Source: a virus
Length of the DNA: 64,000 nt
IMG/VR virus record: IMGVR_UViG_3300020457_000004
Coordinates: 1-64,000 of that record
Strand: one strand, 5' to 3'
Made by a program: the position numbers and the translations under genes. Below, piece after piece: positions 57,222 to 64,000 of this stretch (the first letter of the stretch is position 1; every line of letters starts with the position of its first letter). Under the pieces are notes generated by a model that was not told where the DNA came from, did no database searches, and saw only the letters and a program-made list of their open reading frames with translations.

Positions 57222-58217
57222 TTATACATAAGTTTGGTCAAACTCCTCCACAAACCTATAGGGGTCATCCTTATAGGGATTTGCATTATGATTAGGTGGT
57301 TCCTCAAATGTTACGGTAGGTGCATCTGAATAACCACTCCCAGCGTCATCTATAACAATTTTAGTTACTACTCCATCCGTTAACTCAGCATGTGCTCTCG
57401 CGTTACCAGTAAGAGTAATATTGGGTGGACTAGTATATCCTGCTCCACCGTATGTTATAGTAAATCCTGTAACCGAACCACCACTTATTGTTGCGGTTGC
57501 GGTTGGTAGTGTATTCCGTACTTCAAATGACTGTGTGACTCTCGGCCCACCAAATTCTGAATTCTCATATGTTTCTGCTATTGCTTTTTTGATAAACGAC
57601 TGATTACTTACAAAACCATAATAATTTAATTTCATGGTAAAGTTAAGTGTCCAGTTAATACTTTGTCTATCTGCAAATGCACCCTCAAATGTATCTTCGT
57701 AACTAACACTATCCAAAGTTATTTTTATATCTCTTTTAATACCTAACTCAGGCAAATCATTTATTGTCACATTGAAGTCTGGGTTAAAGTATGGGAAAAT
57801 CTGTTCTACTATCTGCAATGCATCTTCTTGATTTTTTGCAAACACATATAAAGATATGTTCATATCATATGGTGTAGATACAAAACTTGTTCTATATGAA
57901 TTTGTTTCCGCACCAGATGTAGTTATGTTCTTTTGTACAGGCGAAACCTTTCTTGATGGGTCATATTGAAACCCAACAATCTCAAATCCCATGCGAGGCA
58001 AACTAATTGCAACTTCTCCACGAGATTCGGTGTCTGGTATCGCCTCAATTCTAGTTAAAAACTTTTGTTTTGTAGAGTATGAAAGAGGTACACGAATCAC
58101 TTGTTCAGTAACCCCACCAGCATTTGACCTGTTTATTTGGATATTATTAAAAATAGTACCAAATGCAATTATGGCCTTGCGTGTGTGTTGATTATAAAAT
58201 TGTTTATTTTTAAACAT
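57222..58217 (-). CDS. 15: Tail completion protein gp15
   Basis: 331 residues (T4 272). FYNQHTRKAIIAFGTIFNNIQINR and SINWTLNFTMKLNYYGFVSNQSFIKKA are gp15 blocks. Residues ~240-310 are an added beta module with TYGGAGYTSPPNITLTG and AGSGYSDAPTVTFEEPP, matching the insert in gp18. Caps the tail before joining the head. Overlaps gp14 by one base. Confidence 0.92.
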   Translation of the reverse strand: MFKNKQFYNQHTRKAIIAFGTIFNNIQINRSNAGGVTEQVIRVPLSYSTKQKFLTRIEAIPDTESRGEVAISLPRMGFEIVGFQYDPSRKVSPVQKNITTSGAETNSYRTSFVSTPYDMNISLYVFAKNQEDALQIVEQIFPYFNPDFNVTINDLPELGIKRDIKITLDSVSYEDTFEGAFADRQSINWTLNFTMKLNYYGFVSNQSFIKKAIAETYENSEFGGPRVTQSFEVRNTLPTATATISGGSVTGFTITYGGAGYTSPPNITLTGNARAHAELTDGVVTKIVIDDAGSGYSDAPTVTFEEPPNHNANPYKDDPYRFVEEFDQTYV

Positions 58218-58969
58218 TATATTTCACCAAATGGATTCTTCTCTGTAAAGTCTAATATGTTAGATGCGGATTGTAATGAATCAAAGTCCTCGTTGTCCAC
58301 GCCAACATTTCCTCTACTGGTTTGGAAACTCTCTAGTATCAGAGTAGATTGGTCTTCTAGTCTTAACAAGTCGCCATTCTCCAACTGGAACTGGAACTGT
58401 AGAATATCAAGACTTTGCAAGTCTTCGATTCCATCGATATCACTATCACCAGTATCAAGTCTTTCTGAACTGTACTCAAAGAGTTCGCATTGAAGTCTGA
58501 ATGTATAAATTTTTCCTAACTGATAAAAAGGATTCTGAAACTCTACCAGTTTAATTTCAAACAAAGATTTTGTTTTTGGAAAGTATAACAAGTCACCTTC
58601 AGCGGGTCTTGCCGTTAACTGGAATGTACCACCAGCATCTTCTTCTCTATCAACCATCTGTTCCCACCTTCTCTTGGAAAGAACAAATGTTGCTTGGTCT
58701 CTAATTTCTATTCCAAACCTAGTGAATAGTTCTCCTTCGCCCTCATACCCTTCTACATTTTCCAAGTACATTTCGAGTGGATATTGTTGCGTGAACTTAG
58801 ACAATTCATCTTCATCAAAGATAGTGTCCCTGTTTACCAAAGTCCTAGGCATATAGTGAACATCATGTCCATATATCTTTAGACTTTCAATAACCAAGTC
58901 TTCTACTAATCGTTGTTCGTTAGCAGTTCCACTTGTATTGCCAGATTGGAAGTAAACATTGGTTGCCAT
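58217..58969 (-). CDS. 14: Neck protein gp14
   Basis: 250 residues (T4 256). NEQRLVEDLVIESLKIYGHDVHYMPRTLVNRD and FGIEIRDQATFVLSKRRWEQ are gp14 hallmarks; DLLYFPKTKSLFEIKLVEFQNPFYQLGKIYTF also fits. Joins head and tail with gp13. Four bases from gp13. Confidence 0.95.
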   Translation of the reverse strand: MATNVYFQSGNTSGTANEQRLVEDLVIESLKIYGHDVHYMPRTLVNRDTIFDEDELSKFTQQYPLEMYLENVEGYEGEGELFTRFGIEIRDQATFVLSKRRWEQMVDREEDAGGTFQLTARPAEGDLLYFPKTKSLFEIKLVEFQNPFYQLGKIYTFRLQCELFEYSSERLDTGDSDIDGIEDLQSLDILQFQFQLENGDLLRLEDQSTLILESFQTSRGNVGVDNEDFDSLQSASNILDFTEKNPFGEI

Positions 58970-58973
58970 TTAT

Positions 58974-59930
58974 TTACCCTGTCATCATCATTGGGGGTAA
59001 CTCATACTTCATTTGCATTTCATCTTCTATTATAGAAATTTCTTGAATTGCTTCTCCGTATATTTGGTCACCATTGAGTGTTACTCCGCCTGGCAACGCG
59101 ATTCCCCCGAACTTTTTCATGTTCTCACCCCATTGTCTTTTGATAAGAGCAGTAGCATATCTTTTCAAGAACATATCATCATAAACCTCTGTGAATGTAT
59201 CTGGGTCTATTATAGCATATGCTTCCGCGACAATATAATTATCTATATCAAAAGTTGCATCCATGTCCGTATCTAGATACATTCTGTTTGTTTTTCTGTT
59301 AAACCTAATAGCTCTTTCATTACTGAATATACTTTCTAATACATTCAAATGGGTCTTAACCATTGAGTAGTATGTGATATCAGCAGAAAGTAGATTGTAT
59401 AAGTCATTCAATGCAAACTGATAATCTACATCAAACAGTCCATCTGATTTACTACCCACGAGAGCACCGAACTTAAACGCTCTTATTATATTCAAAATAT
59501 TATTACCTATAGGGATATATCCATTTTCTATATCACCCTTCGATATACTTTGAATAGTTGCAGTAGTACCAGAGTCCGAACCTGTAATTACTTCACCTAC
59601 TTCAAATGCTGAAGCGGTAACTGATTTTTCATATATTACTGAAGTACCAGAACTTGACTCATGTATTGTTGATTTCGCACCAGATGTTCCACCAATGAAT
59701 GTTTCCCCTGCTGTGAATGTAGCACTACCTGTCAAAGTTATGGTAGACCCAGTTAACTTGTGTTTGATAAACGACCTCTCGACACCATCAAAATGGTATT
59801 CATTCCAATGTTGAAAGGCATCATCTATTCTATCTGATATTTGGTCTTCATCGACATTGATTTCGATGACAGGAGCTCCCAATCTTCGCAAACAATAGTC
59901 AATGAGTCCTTGTCTTGTGGATAACGCCAT
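58974..59930 (-). CDS. 13: Neck protein gp13
   Basis: 318 residues (T4 309). RQGLIDYCLRRLGAPVIEINVDEDQISDRIDDAFQHWNEYHFDG at the start and MFLKRYATALIKRQWGENMKKFGG are gp13 blocks. Residues ~57-130 form an inserted Gly/Thr/Ser beta repeat (TFTAGETFIGGTSGA, EVGEVITGSDSGTTATI). Late octamer at 59965-59972. Confidence 0.95.
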   Translation of the reverse strand: MALSTRQGLIDYCLRRLGAPVIEINVDEDQISDRIDDAFQHWNEYHFDGVERSFIKHKLTGSTITLTGSATFTAGETFIGGTSGAKSTIHESSSGTSVIYEKSVTASAFEVGEVITGSDSGTTATIQSISKGDIENGYIPIGNNILNIIRAFKFGALVGSKSDGLFDVDYQFALNDLYNLLSADITYYSMVKTHLNVLESIFSNERAIRFNRKTNRMYLDTDMDATFDIDNYIVAEAYAIIDPDTFTEVYDDMFLKRYATALIKRQWGENMKKFGGIALPGGVTLNGDQIYGEAIQEISIIEDEMQMKYELPPMMMTG

Positions 59931-59964
59931 GTGGACTCCTAAAAATAATTTTAATTTCTTCGAC

Positions 59965-59972
59965 TATTTATA
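59965..59972 (-). promoter_or_regulatory. T4-type late promoter of gp13
   Basis: TATAAATA 34 bases upstream of gp13's ATG, after the whisker-like gene. Confidence 0.8.
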
Positions 59973-59976
59973 AGAC

Positions 59977-61470
59977 TTAGGATTGGTCGTATGCGTATAG
60001 TAAGGCTTTGAGGGCGTCAATCTCTTGTTTTACAAACGCTGTAGTGGCAATTTGTGTTGTATTTGTCCCAGTTGACGCTGTTGGAGCGGTTGGTGTTCCT
60101 GTTAAAGCTGCACTAGCAAGAGGTGCCTTGGTAGCAATATTATTTGTTACTGTAGTAGAAAAGTTCTCATCATCTCCCAAAGCAGCTGCAAGTTCATTTA
60201 AAGTGTTTAAAGTTGATGGCGCAGAGTCAACAAGATTTGCAGTAGCTGTTTCAACATAGGCAGTTGTAGCAATCTTTGTACTATTATCACTCGCAGATTG
60301 TGTTGGCGCAGTAGGATTACCAGTAAGTGCTGGACTAGCAAGTGTTGCATACGCGCTTAAGTCTGGTGGTGTGTATGTAAATACACCAGTAGAATTATTA
60401 TATGAAATGCCACCGTCACCAGATGCAGATGCTTCACTACCCACAGACAATCCACTAAGGGTCACAAAACTACCAGATTGTTGAGCGTCAATTAATGTTC
60501 TAATCTCAGCTGCGGTTACACCAGTTGCAAGTGCTGGAGTTCCAGAGTTATCCAGTATTGCAGCTTGGTCACCAGAATCAATTGCAACTCCTTCCCACTT
60601 CTTAGTGGAAGAACTATATCGTAGGAACCTACCATCTGTTGTAGCAGATGAACGGTCAATATCATCTAAGAATTCTAGTCGAACTTCACCACCGCCACCG
60701 ATACCTTGCATAGCAAGAATCATTTGTCGGATATTTGTATTGATAGAGTCTATTTGTTTTTGAACACTAGCAGTCTCATCAACCTGTTCTTGTACAGATT
60801 CTTTTCTTTCCGCGAGATATTGAACTGCGAGTTCTTGTAATTGTCTTTCGTCCTTGTTCTTCTTCTCTACTGGTTTGAGATTAAGAATATCCATGACAGT
60901 ACTGTAAGCATCTTTAGTTACATTAAATGACTCTGGTTGCGCTTCTTCTGTTATCTCTTCTGTTTCTTGTACCGCACCAGCATATTTCATTTCTAACTTA
61001 TTAACCTTTGCTTCTAAGGCAGAAATATCTGGGTCTAATTTTCCTGTTGTATTTGGTTCTGGGGGTGGTAATTCTTCAGGCCACTCTTTATCCATATCTT
61101 CTGACATTTGACTTACTGGGCGAATGTCAAACTCTGAAGCCATTTTCTCTGGATTGATACCAGCAAAGAAATCGGGAGTTTCTTTTACTATCTTTTCTTC
61201 TGGTTCTTCATATATTAATGGAGTTACATCCTTAAACTCATCTCTAATTTCTTGTAACTTTTCTAATTTGTTTTTATTTTGTTCTTCAACTTCCGAAAGT
61301 TTTTTTAACTCGCTCTTAAATACTCCCCAGAAATCCTCTTGGACTTTTTTACTGTGGGACTTTTTCTTCTGAGATTTTTCTACTTCTTTGAGAATTTCTT
61401 CTTTTTGCAGTTGCTGGTTTCTAGTTTTTTCTTTTGCAATTGCCTCAAAGAGTTTTTTTAACTCATCCAT
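59977..61470 (-). CDS. Whisker/fibre-like structural protein
   Basis: 497 residues. N-terminal ~250 are coiled-coil and acidic (KLFEAIAKEKTRNQQLQKEEIL); then a fibre-like half with repeats ALTGNPTAPTQS...TKIATTAYV and ALTGTPTAPTAS...TQIATTAFV, common in phage tail fibres. C terminus KQEIDALKALLYAYDQS is coiled coil. Position before gp13 is where T4 has fibritin (wac), so it may be the whisker analogue. Confidence 0.7.
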   Translation of the reverse strand: MDELKKLFEAIAKEKTRNQQLQKEEILKEVEKSQKKKSHSKKVQEDFWGVFKSELKKLSEVEEQNKNKLEKLQEIRDEFKDVTPLIYEEPEEKIVKETPDFFAGINPEKMASEFDIRPVSQMSEDMDKEWPEELPPPEPNTTGKLDPDISALEAKVNKLEMKYAGAVQETEEITEEAQPESFNVTKDAYSTVMDILNLKPVEKKNKDERQLQELAVQYLAERKESVQEQVDETASVQKQIDSINTNIRQMILAMQGIGGGGEVRLEFLDDIDRSSATTDGRFLRYSSSTKKWEGVAIDSGDQAAILDNSGTPALATGVTAAEIRTLIDAQQSGSFVTLSGLSVGSEASASGDGGISYNNSTGVFTYTPPDLSAYATLASPALTGNPTAPTQSASDNSTKIATTAYVETATANLVDSAPSTLNTLNELAAALGDDENFSTTVTNNIATKAPLASAALTGTPTAPTASTGTNTTQIATTAFVKQEIDALKALLYAYDQS

Positions 61471-61640
61471 TACTCTTTCCTTTTTTCTTTCGGTTTCTCG
61501 AAATCTACCGTAACTCCAGAATCATTCCAAGACTTCTTTTCTTCTATGCTGTAGTCCTCGCCATACCTACCTCTATCACGGTTACCATCTCCGTTCAATT
61601 CGGTTAGGTCTTGTTGTGTTTCTTTAAAATTTTTTGCCAC
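61470..61640 (-). CDS. Small GTG-start charged protein (56 aa)
   Basis: 56 residues from GTG at 61640 (MAKNFKETQQDL...), with AAGGA eight bases upstream. Its stop overlaps the next ATG by one base (TAATG). Highly charged and probably disordered (GNRDRGRYGEDYSIEEKKSW, EKPKEKRKE). Twelve bases after the 111-residue structural gene. Function unknown. Confidence 0.6.
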   Translation of the reverse strand: MAKNFKETQQDLTELNGDGNRDRGRYGEDYSIEEKKSWNDSGVTVDFEKPKEKRKE

Positions 61641-61651
61641 TTTTCATTTCC

Positions 61652-61987
61652 TTATGATTTAGTTACTTGTGGTGTTACCGTTATTATGCCTTCCTGTACC
61701 CTCAATACTTCTGGTGCGTTTGTAATTTCAACATCATAAACATATCTACCAGACTTCAACGCGGCTGTTTGTGTTGCTGTCAAAGACAAAGTTATAACAC
61801 CAGTAGCATCAACTTGAGCGGTTGTAAAACTATTATAAGTAGTACTGTCATAGCTTTTTCGGAACTGTGATTCTGTCGTATAGCCTGTAAGGTTTTTAGC
61901 GGTTGACCCATCTGTAGTTACTGTTAGGGTCTCACTAAAAGTAGTACCTTGGTCTATCGTTATATTTTTAATTACTTTTTTTGCCAT
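61652..61987 (-). CDS. Small virion structural protein (111 aa)
   Basis: 111 residues, beta-rich (IKNITIDQGTTFSETLTVTTDG, GVITLSLTATQTAALKSGRYVYDVEITN), an Ig-like or BppU-like small domain common in tail or fibre proteins. First minus-strand gene of the structural block. Its ATG is only 19 bases from the divergent plus-strand gene, and a late octamer lies inside that gene (62066-62073). Confidence 0.75.
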   Translation of the reverse strand: MAKKVIKNITIDQGTTFSETLTVTTDGSTAKNLTGYTTESQFRKSYDSTTYNSFTTAQVDATGVITLSLTATQTAALKSGRYVYDVEITNAPEVLRVQEGIITVTPQVTKS

Positions 61988-62006
61988 GGAAAATACCTTT
62001 TAAATT

Positions 62007-62660
62007 ATGAGAACAATTGTCACCCTCAAATACGGAAACAAATACTCTGCCGATGATGTAAACACTATTTATAATATGTGTAAACCATATCTATTCGGTG
62101 GCAACTTTTGGTGTCGAACCGATGACCCAAAAGGATTAAAACAAGGAATACTTACACAGAAGTATACTGGTCTAGGCAACTGGGAAAAAATCTTACTTCT
62201 TGGTAAAAATTTTGGTGGCCGAACCATATATTTAGACCTCGATGTTATAGTTCAAGGTAACCTTACCCCTTTATTTGACCTTTGCGATGAACCTACCATA
62301 TGCGAAACATACTGGAAAGACTTTGGTGGCGCGTGGAACTCTAGTGTTATGGCATGGAAATGTGATAATGCCGCCTATATAACAGAAGCATTTTTCAAAA
62401 ACTTTGATTTAAACTTGCATAAATACGATGGTAAGGATGATAATTTTTTATATGATGGAAGGTTCTTTAAACGAACATTCCCAAAAGGATTGATATATTC
62501 GTTCCTTGCTGGGGTAGACATGGAAACAGATACCTCACCAAGAGCTCATCAAATAAAACCAGATTATCCAATTGTCTTGTTAAACGGACAAAATGAAGTC
62601 AATTACAATTTGAGACAAAAATATTATGATGCACTTTCTTTGCATGAAATGGGGGAATAA
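62007..62660 (+). CDS. Glycosyltransferase-like protein (DxD, 217 aa)
   Basis: 217 residues. TIYLDLDVIVQGN (DxD metal motif at ~75-80) with KYTGLGNWEKILLL before and GGAWNSSVMAWK after follow the GT8-type GT-A layout. One of only two clear plus-strand protein genes. No good ribosome site visible. Probably adds a sugar to DNA, a phage protein or a host glycan; acceptor unknown. Overlaps the next gene by 17 bases. Confidence 0.78.
   Translation: MRTIVTLKYGNKYSADDVNTIYNMCKPYLFGGNFWCRTDDPKGLKQGILTQKYTGLGNWEKILLLGKNFGGRTIYLDLDVIVQGNLTPLFDLCDEPTICETYWKDFGGAWNSSVMAWKCDNAAYITEAFFKNFDLNLHKYDGKDDNFLYDGRFFKRTFPKGLIYSFLAGVDMETDTSPRAHQIKPDYPIVLLNGQNEVNYNLRQKYYDALSLHEMGE
62066..62073 (-). promoter_or_regulatory. 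Late promoter octamer inside the divergent gene
   Basis: TATAAATA on the minus strand, 79 bases upstream of the 111-residue structural gene and within the coding region of the plus-strand glycosyltransferase gene. Confidence 0.5.
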
Positions 62661-64000
62661 GTACTCTCCAGAATATGTAAATAATCTATACAGAATGGTT
62701 CAGCAGAACTACACCAAAAGGTTTAAGTTCATATGCTACACAGACGAACCAGAAGATATACACAAGGATATTAAGATTCGGTCTATACCCAATGTAGACC
62801 CTCTCCATCCACGGCATTGGTTTGGTCAAGAAAACTTCTGTTGGGATAGAGCAAAGTTTCTTGTTCTCAATTCCCACCATTGGTTAAAAACCAAAGGGCC
62901 TTTCTGTTATCTGGATTTAGATGTCATAATTCAAAACAACATCGATGACATATTTGAACTATCGAAAACTCCGCACATGATTTATTCCAATTGGGAAAAT
63001 CCAAAAGTTCTCAATGACAGAAGATTTACAGACATGCGTGGCACATTATACAACTCTAGTGTCATGTTATGGTGTACTGACCAAGGGGAAAAGATTTACA
63101 ATGATGTAATGAAACACAAGGACACGGTGTTTAAAACCTTTTGGAAAGGAACCGATAACTACTACCCATACAGAGAACATCAAGCAGTAGGCGATAACTA
63201 TTGGTCGTTCTTACCTAGTGATTGGGTATACTCCTACAATAGAGGGAGACAACATCCCAATGATGTCACGCAACACCTGTATAGAGAAGGTGCAAAATTC
63301 TGTATCTTTGAAGCATCCGTTGGTGGTAGAAACAAAAACAATCTCAAACCACACGAGTTAAGAGATTACAATCTACTCACACATTGGCACGGCAAAACAG
63401 AATTTGAAAGATTGTGGTTACCCAAGTTTCCAGATAACTTCTTTGATAAAAATAAACATACCAATAAGATATCTCAGTTATTGCGTACTAAAGACTACGA
63501 TACACTAGAAGAAAAATTCTTCAAAGACTTACCACAACTAAAACAAGATTGGGAACAATATTCAAAAGAGTTTGAAACACTACGCGAGTGGATTGGATTT
63601 GAATCTTTAACAGATAGTATGCTACAAGAAAACTATATGGACAAGGATACAATATCAGACATAAAAGAACTTATTGAAACAAATGATTTGCAATCCCTTT
63701 CAGAAAAAATGATTAATGACTTCCCAGAGTTGGAAGAATATTTTAAAGGTACAATTTCTGAAGTGAAGGTACATGTACCAGAATTAGAAAGAGAGATATC
63801 TGACCTTATTTTTATACGACAAATAGAACCGCACCACAAGGATATTATCAAAGAACTATATGATTCTGGTGATATGATTTCAATGCATAAAAAGTTTCTC
63901 GCTGACTATCCAGATGACCCTGTACTGTTACAGGGTGATGAGTCTTTGTATTGGAACAAAGATGCAAATGAGATATATGACTTTTACAAACAGAGGTACA
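62644..64000 (+). CDS. Glycosyltransferase-like protein with repeat tail (partial, runs off the window)
   Basis: Open from ATG at 62644 to the window end (452 codons, no stop seen). MKWGNKYSPEYVNNLYRM..., then CYLDLDVIIQNN with the same DxD core as the preceding gene and MRGTLYNSSVMLW: a paralogue of it. After residue ~270 come helical units with a common phrase (DTLEEKFFKDLPQL, DLQSLSEKMINDFPELEEYF, DMISMHKKFLADYPD), repeat-like. 3' end lies beyond this window. Confidence 0.78.
   Translation, partial: MKWGNKYSPEYVNNLYRMVQQNYTKRFKFICYTDEPEDIHKDIKIRSIPNVDPLHPRHWFGQENFCWDRAKFLVLNSHHWLKTKGPFCYLDLDVIIQNNIDDIFELSKTPHMIYSNWENPKVLNDRRFTDMRGTLYNSSVMLWCTDQGEKIYNDVMKHKDTVFKTFWKGTDNYYPYREHQAVGDNYWSFLPSDWVYSYNRGRQHPNDVTQHLYREGAKFCIFEASVGGRNKNNLKPHELRDYNLLTHWHGKTEFERLWLPKFPDNFFDKNKHTNKISQLLRTKDYDTLEEKFFKDLPQLKQDWEQYSKEFETLREWIGFESLTDSMLQENYMDKDTISDIKELIETNDLQSLSEKMINDFPELEEYFKGTISEVKVHVPELEREISDLIFIRQIEPHHKDIIKELYDSGDMISMHKKFLADYPDDPVLLQGDESLYWNKDANEIYDFYKQRY

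Noticed and set aside
1-64000. CRISPR array, IS element, rRNA, prophage attachment site
   Set aside because: No regularly spaced repeats, transposase-like gene, rRNA-like sequence or integrase seen; a lytic T4-like genome does not need them.

Overview
The window is part of a low-GC, T4-like myovirus genome (class Caudoviricetes) and not a bacterial chromosome. It carries the T4 core almost in order: neck and packaging genes gp13-gp17, tail gp18-gp19, head gp20-gp23, recombination UvsY/UvsW/gp46/gp47, late sigma gp55, replisome gp45/gp44/gp62/gp43/gp41 with UvsX, and RegA. Gene style (short overlaps, TAATG junctions, small hypotheticals) and accessory genes (Hsp20, peptide deformylase, a MoxR/CobS-like ATPase, A-type Fe-S carrier) resemble marine T4-like phages of cyanobacteria and pelagic proteobacteria. 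No photosystem gene, tRNA, IS or CRISPR array was seen. Lipoproteins and a spanin pair imply a Gram-negative host; the host is otherwise undetermined.

Layout: nearly everything is on the minus strand, so transcription runs from high to low coordinates. 62.0-64.0 kb (+ strand): two tandem glycosyltransferase-like genes, the second cut by the window end. 62.0-45.0 kb: whisker-like protein, neck, terminase, tail, portal, prohead core, protease, scaffold, major capsid and tail-tube-like genes. 45.0-41.3 kb: UvsY, UvsW, gp55. 41.3-32.2 kb: an accessory-rich operon woven around gp46/gp47 (DruA-like protein, glutaredoxin, nuclease-like protein, cytidylyltransferase, cupin, glycosyltransferase, SGNH-like protein, deformylase, IscU, IscA). 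32.1-28.0 kb: VWA metallopeptidase and MoxR AAA+ ATPase, each with its own early promoter, then a DUF3310-like gene. 27.4-15.8 kb: replication, with peroxiredoxin, Mom-like and NTase-cupin genes and Hsp20. 15.8-14.5 kb: spanins and a holin candidate. 14.4-0 kb: mostly late hypothetical and structural genes, a T4-type lysozyme, and a kinase / nucleotidyltransferase / ligase-like group.

Regulation is unusually legible. Ten sigma70-like promoters share TTGAC(A/T) followed by a TG at a fixed place. Four of them, serving hsp20, the MoxR ATPase, the VWA peptidase and a 127-residue hypothetical, use a GATCAT -10 box containing a Dam site. Late genes are preceded by the T4-type octamer TATAAATA, matching the gp55 and gp45 encoded here. 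One locus (45.6 kb) has a consensus sigma70 promoter with a late octamer inside its spacer, just after the major capsid terminator.

Small genes supported by ribosome sites or TAATG coupling include an 8-cysteine 16-residue peptide, a probable ATT-start 49-residue membrane protein, 33- and 54-residue membrane proteins and a GTG-start 56-residue protein.
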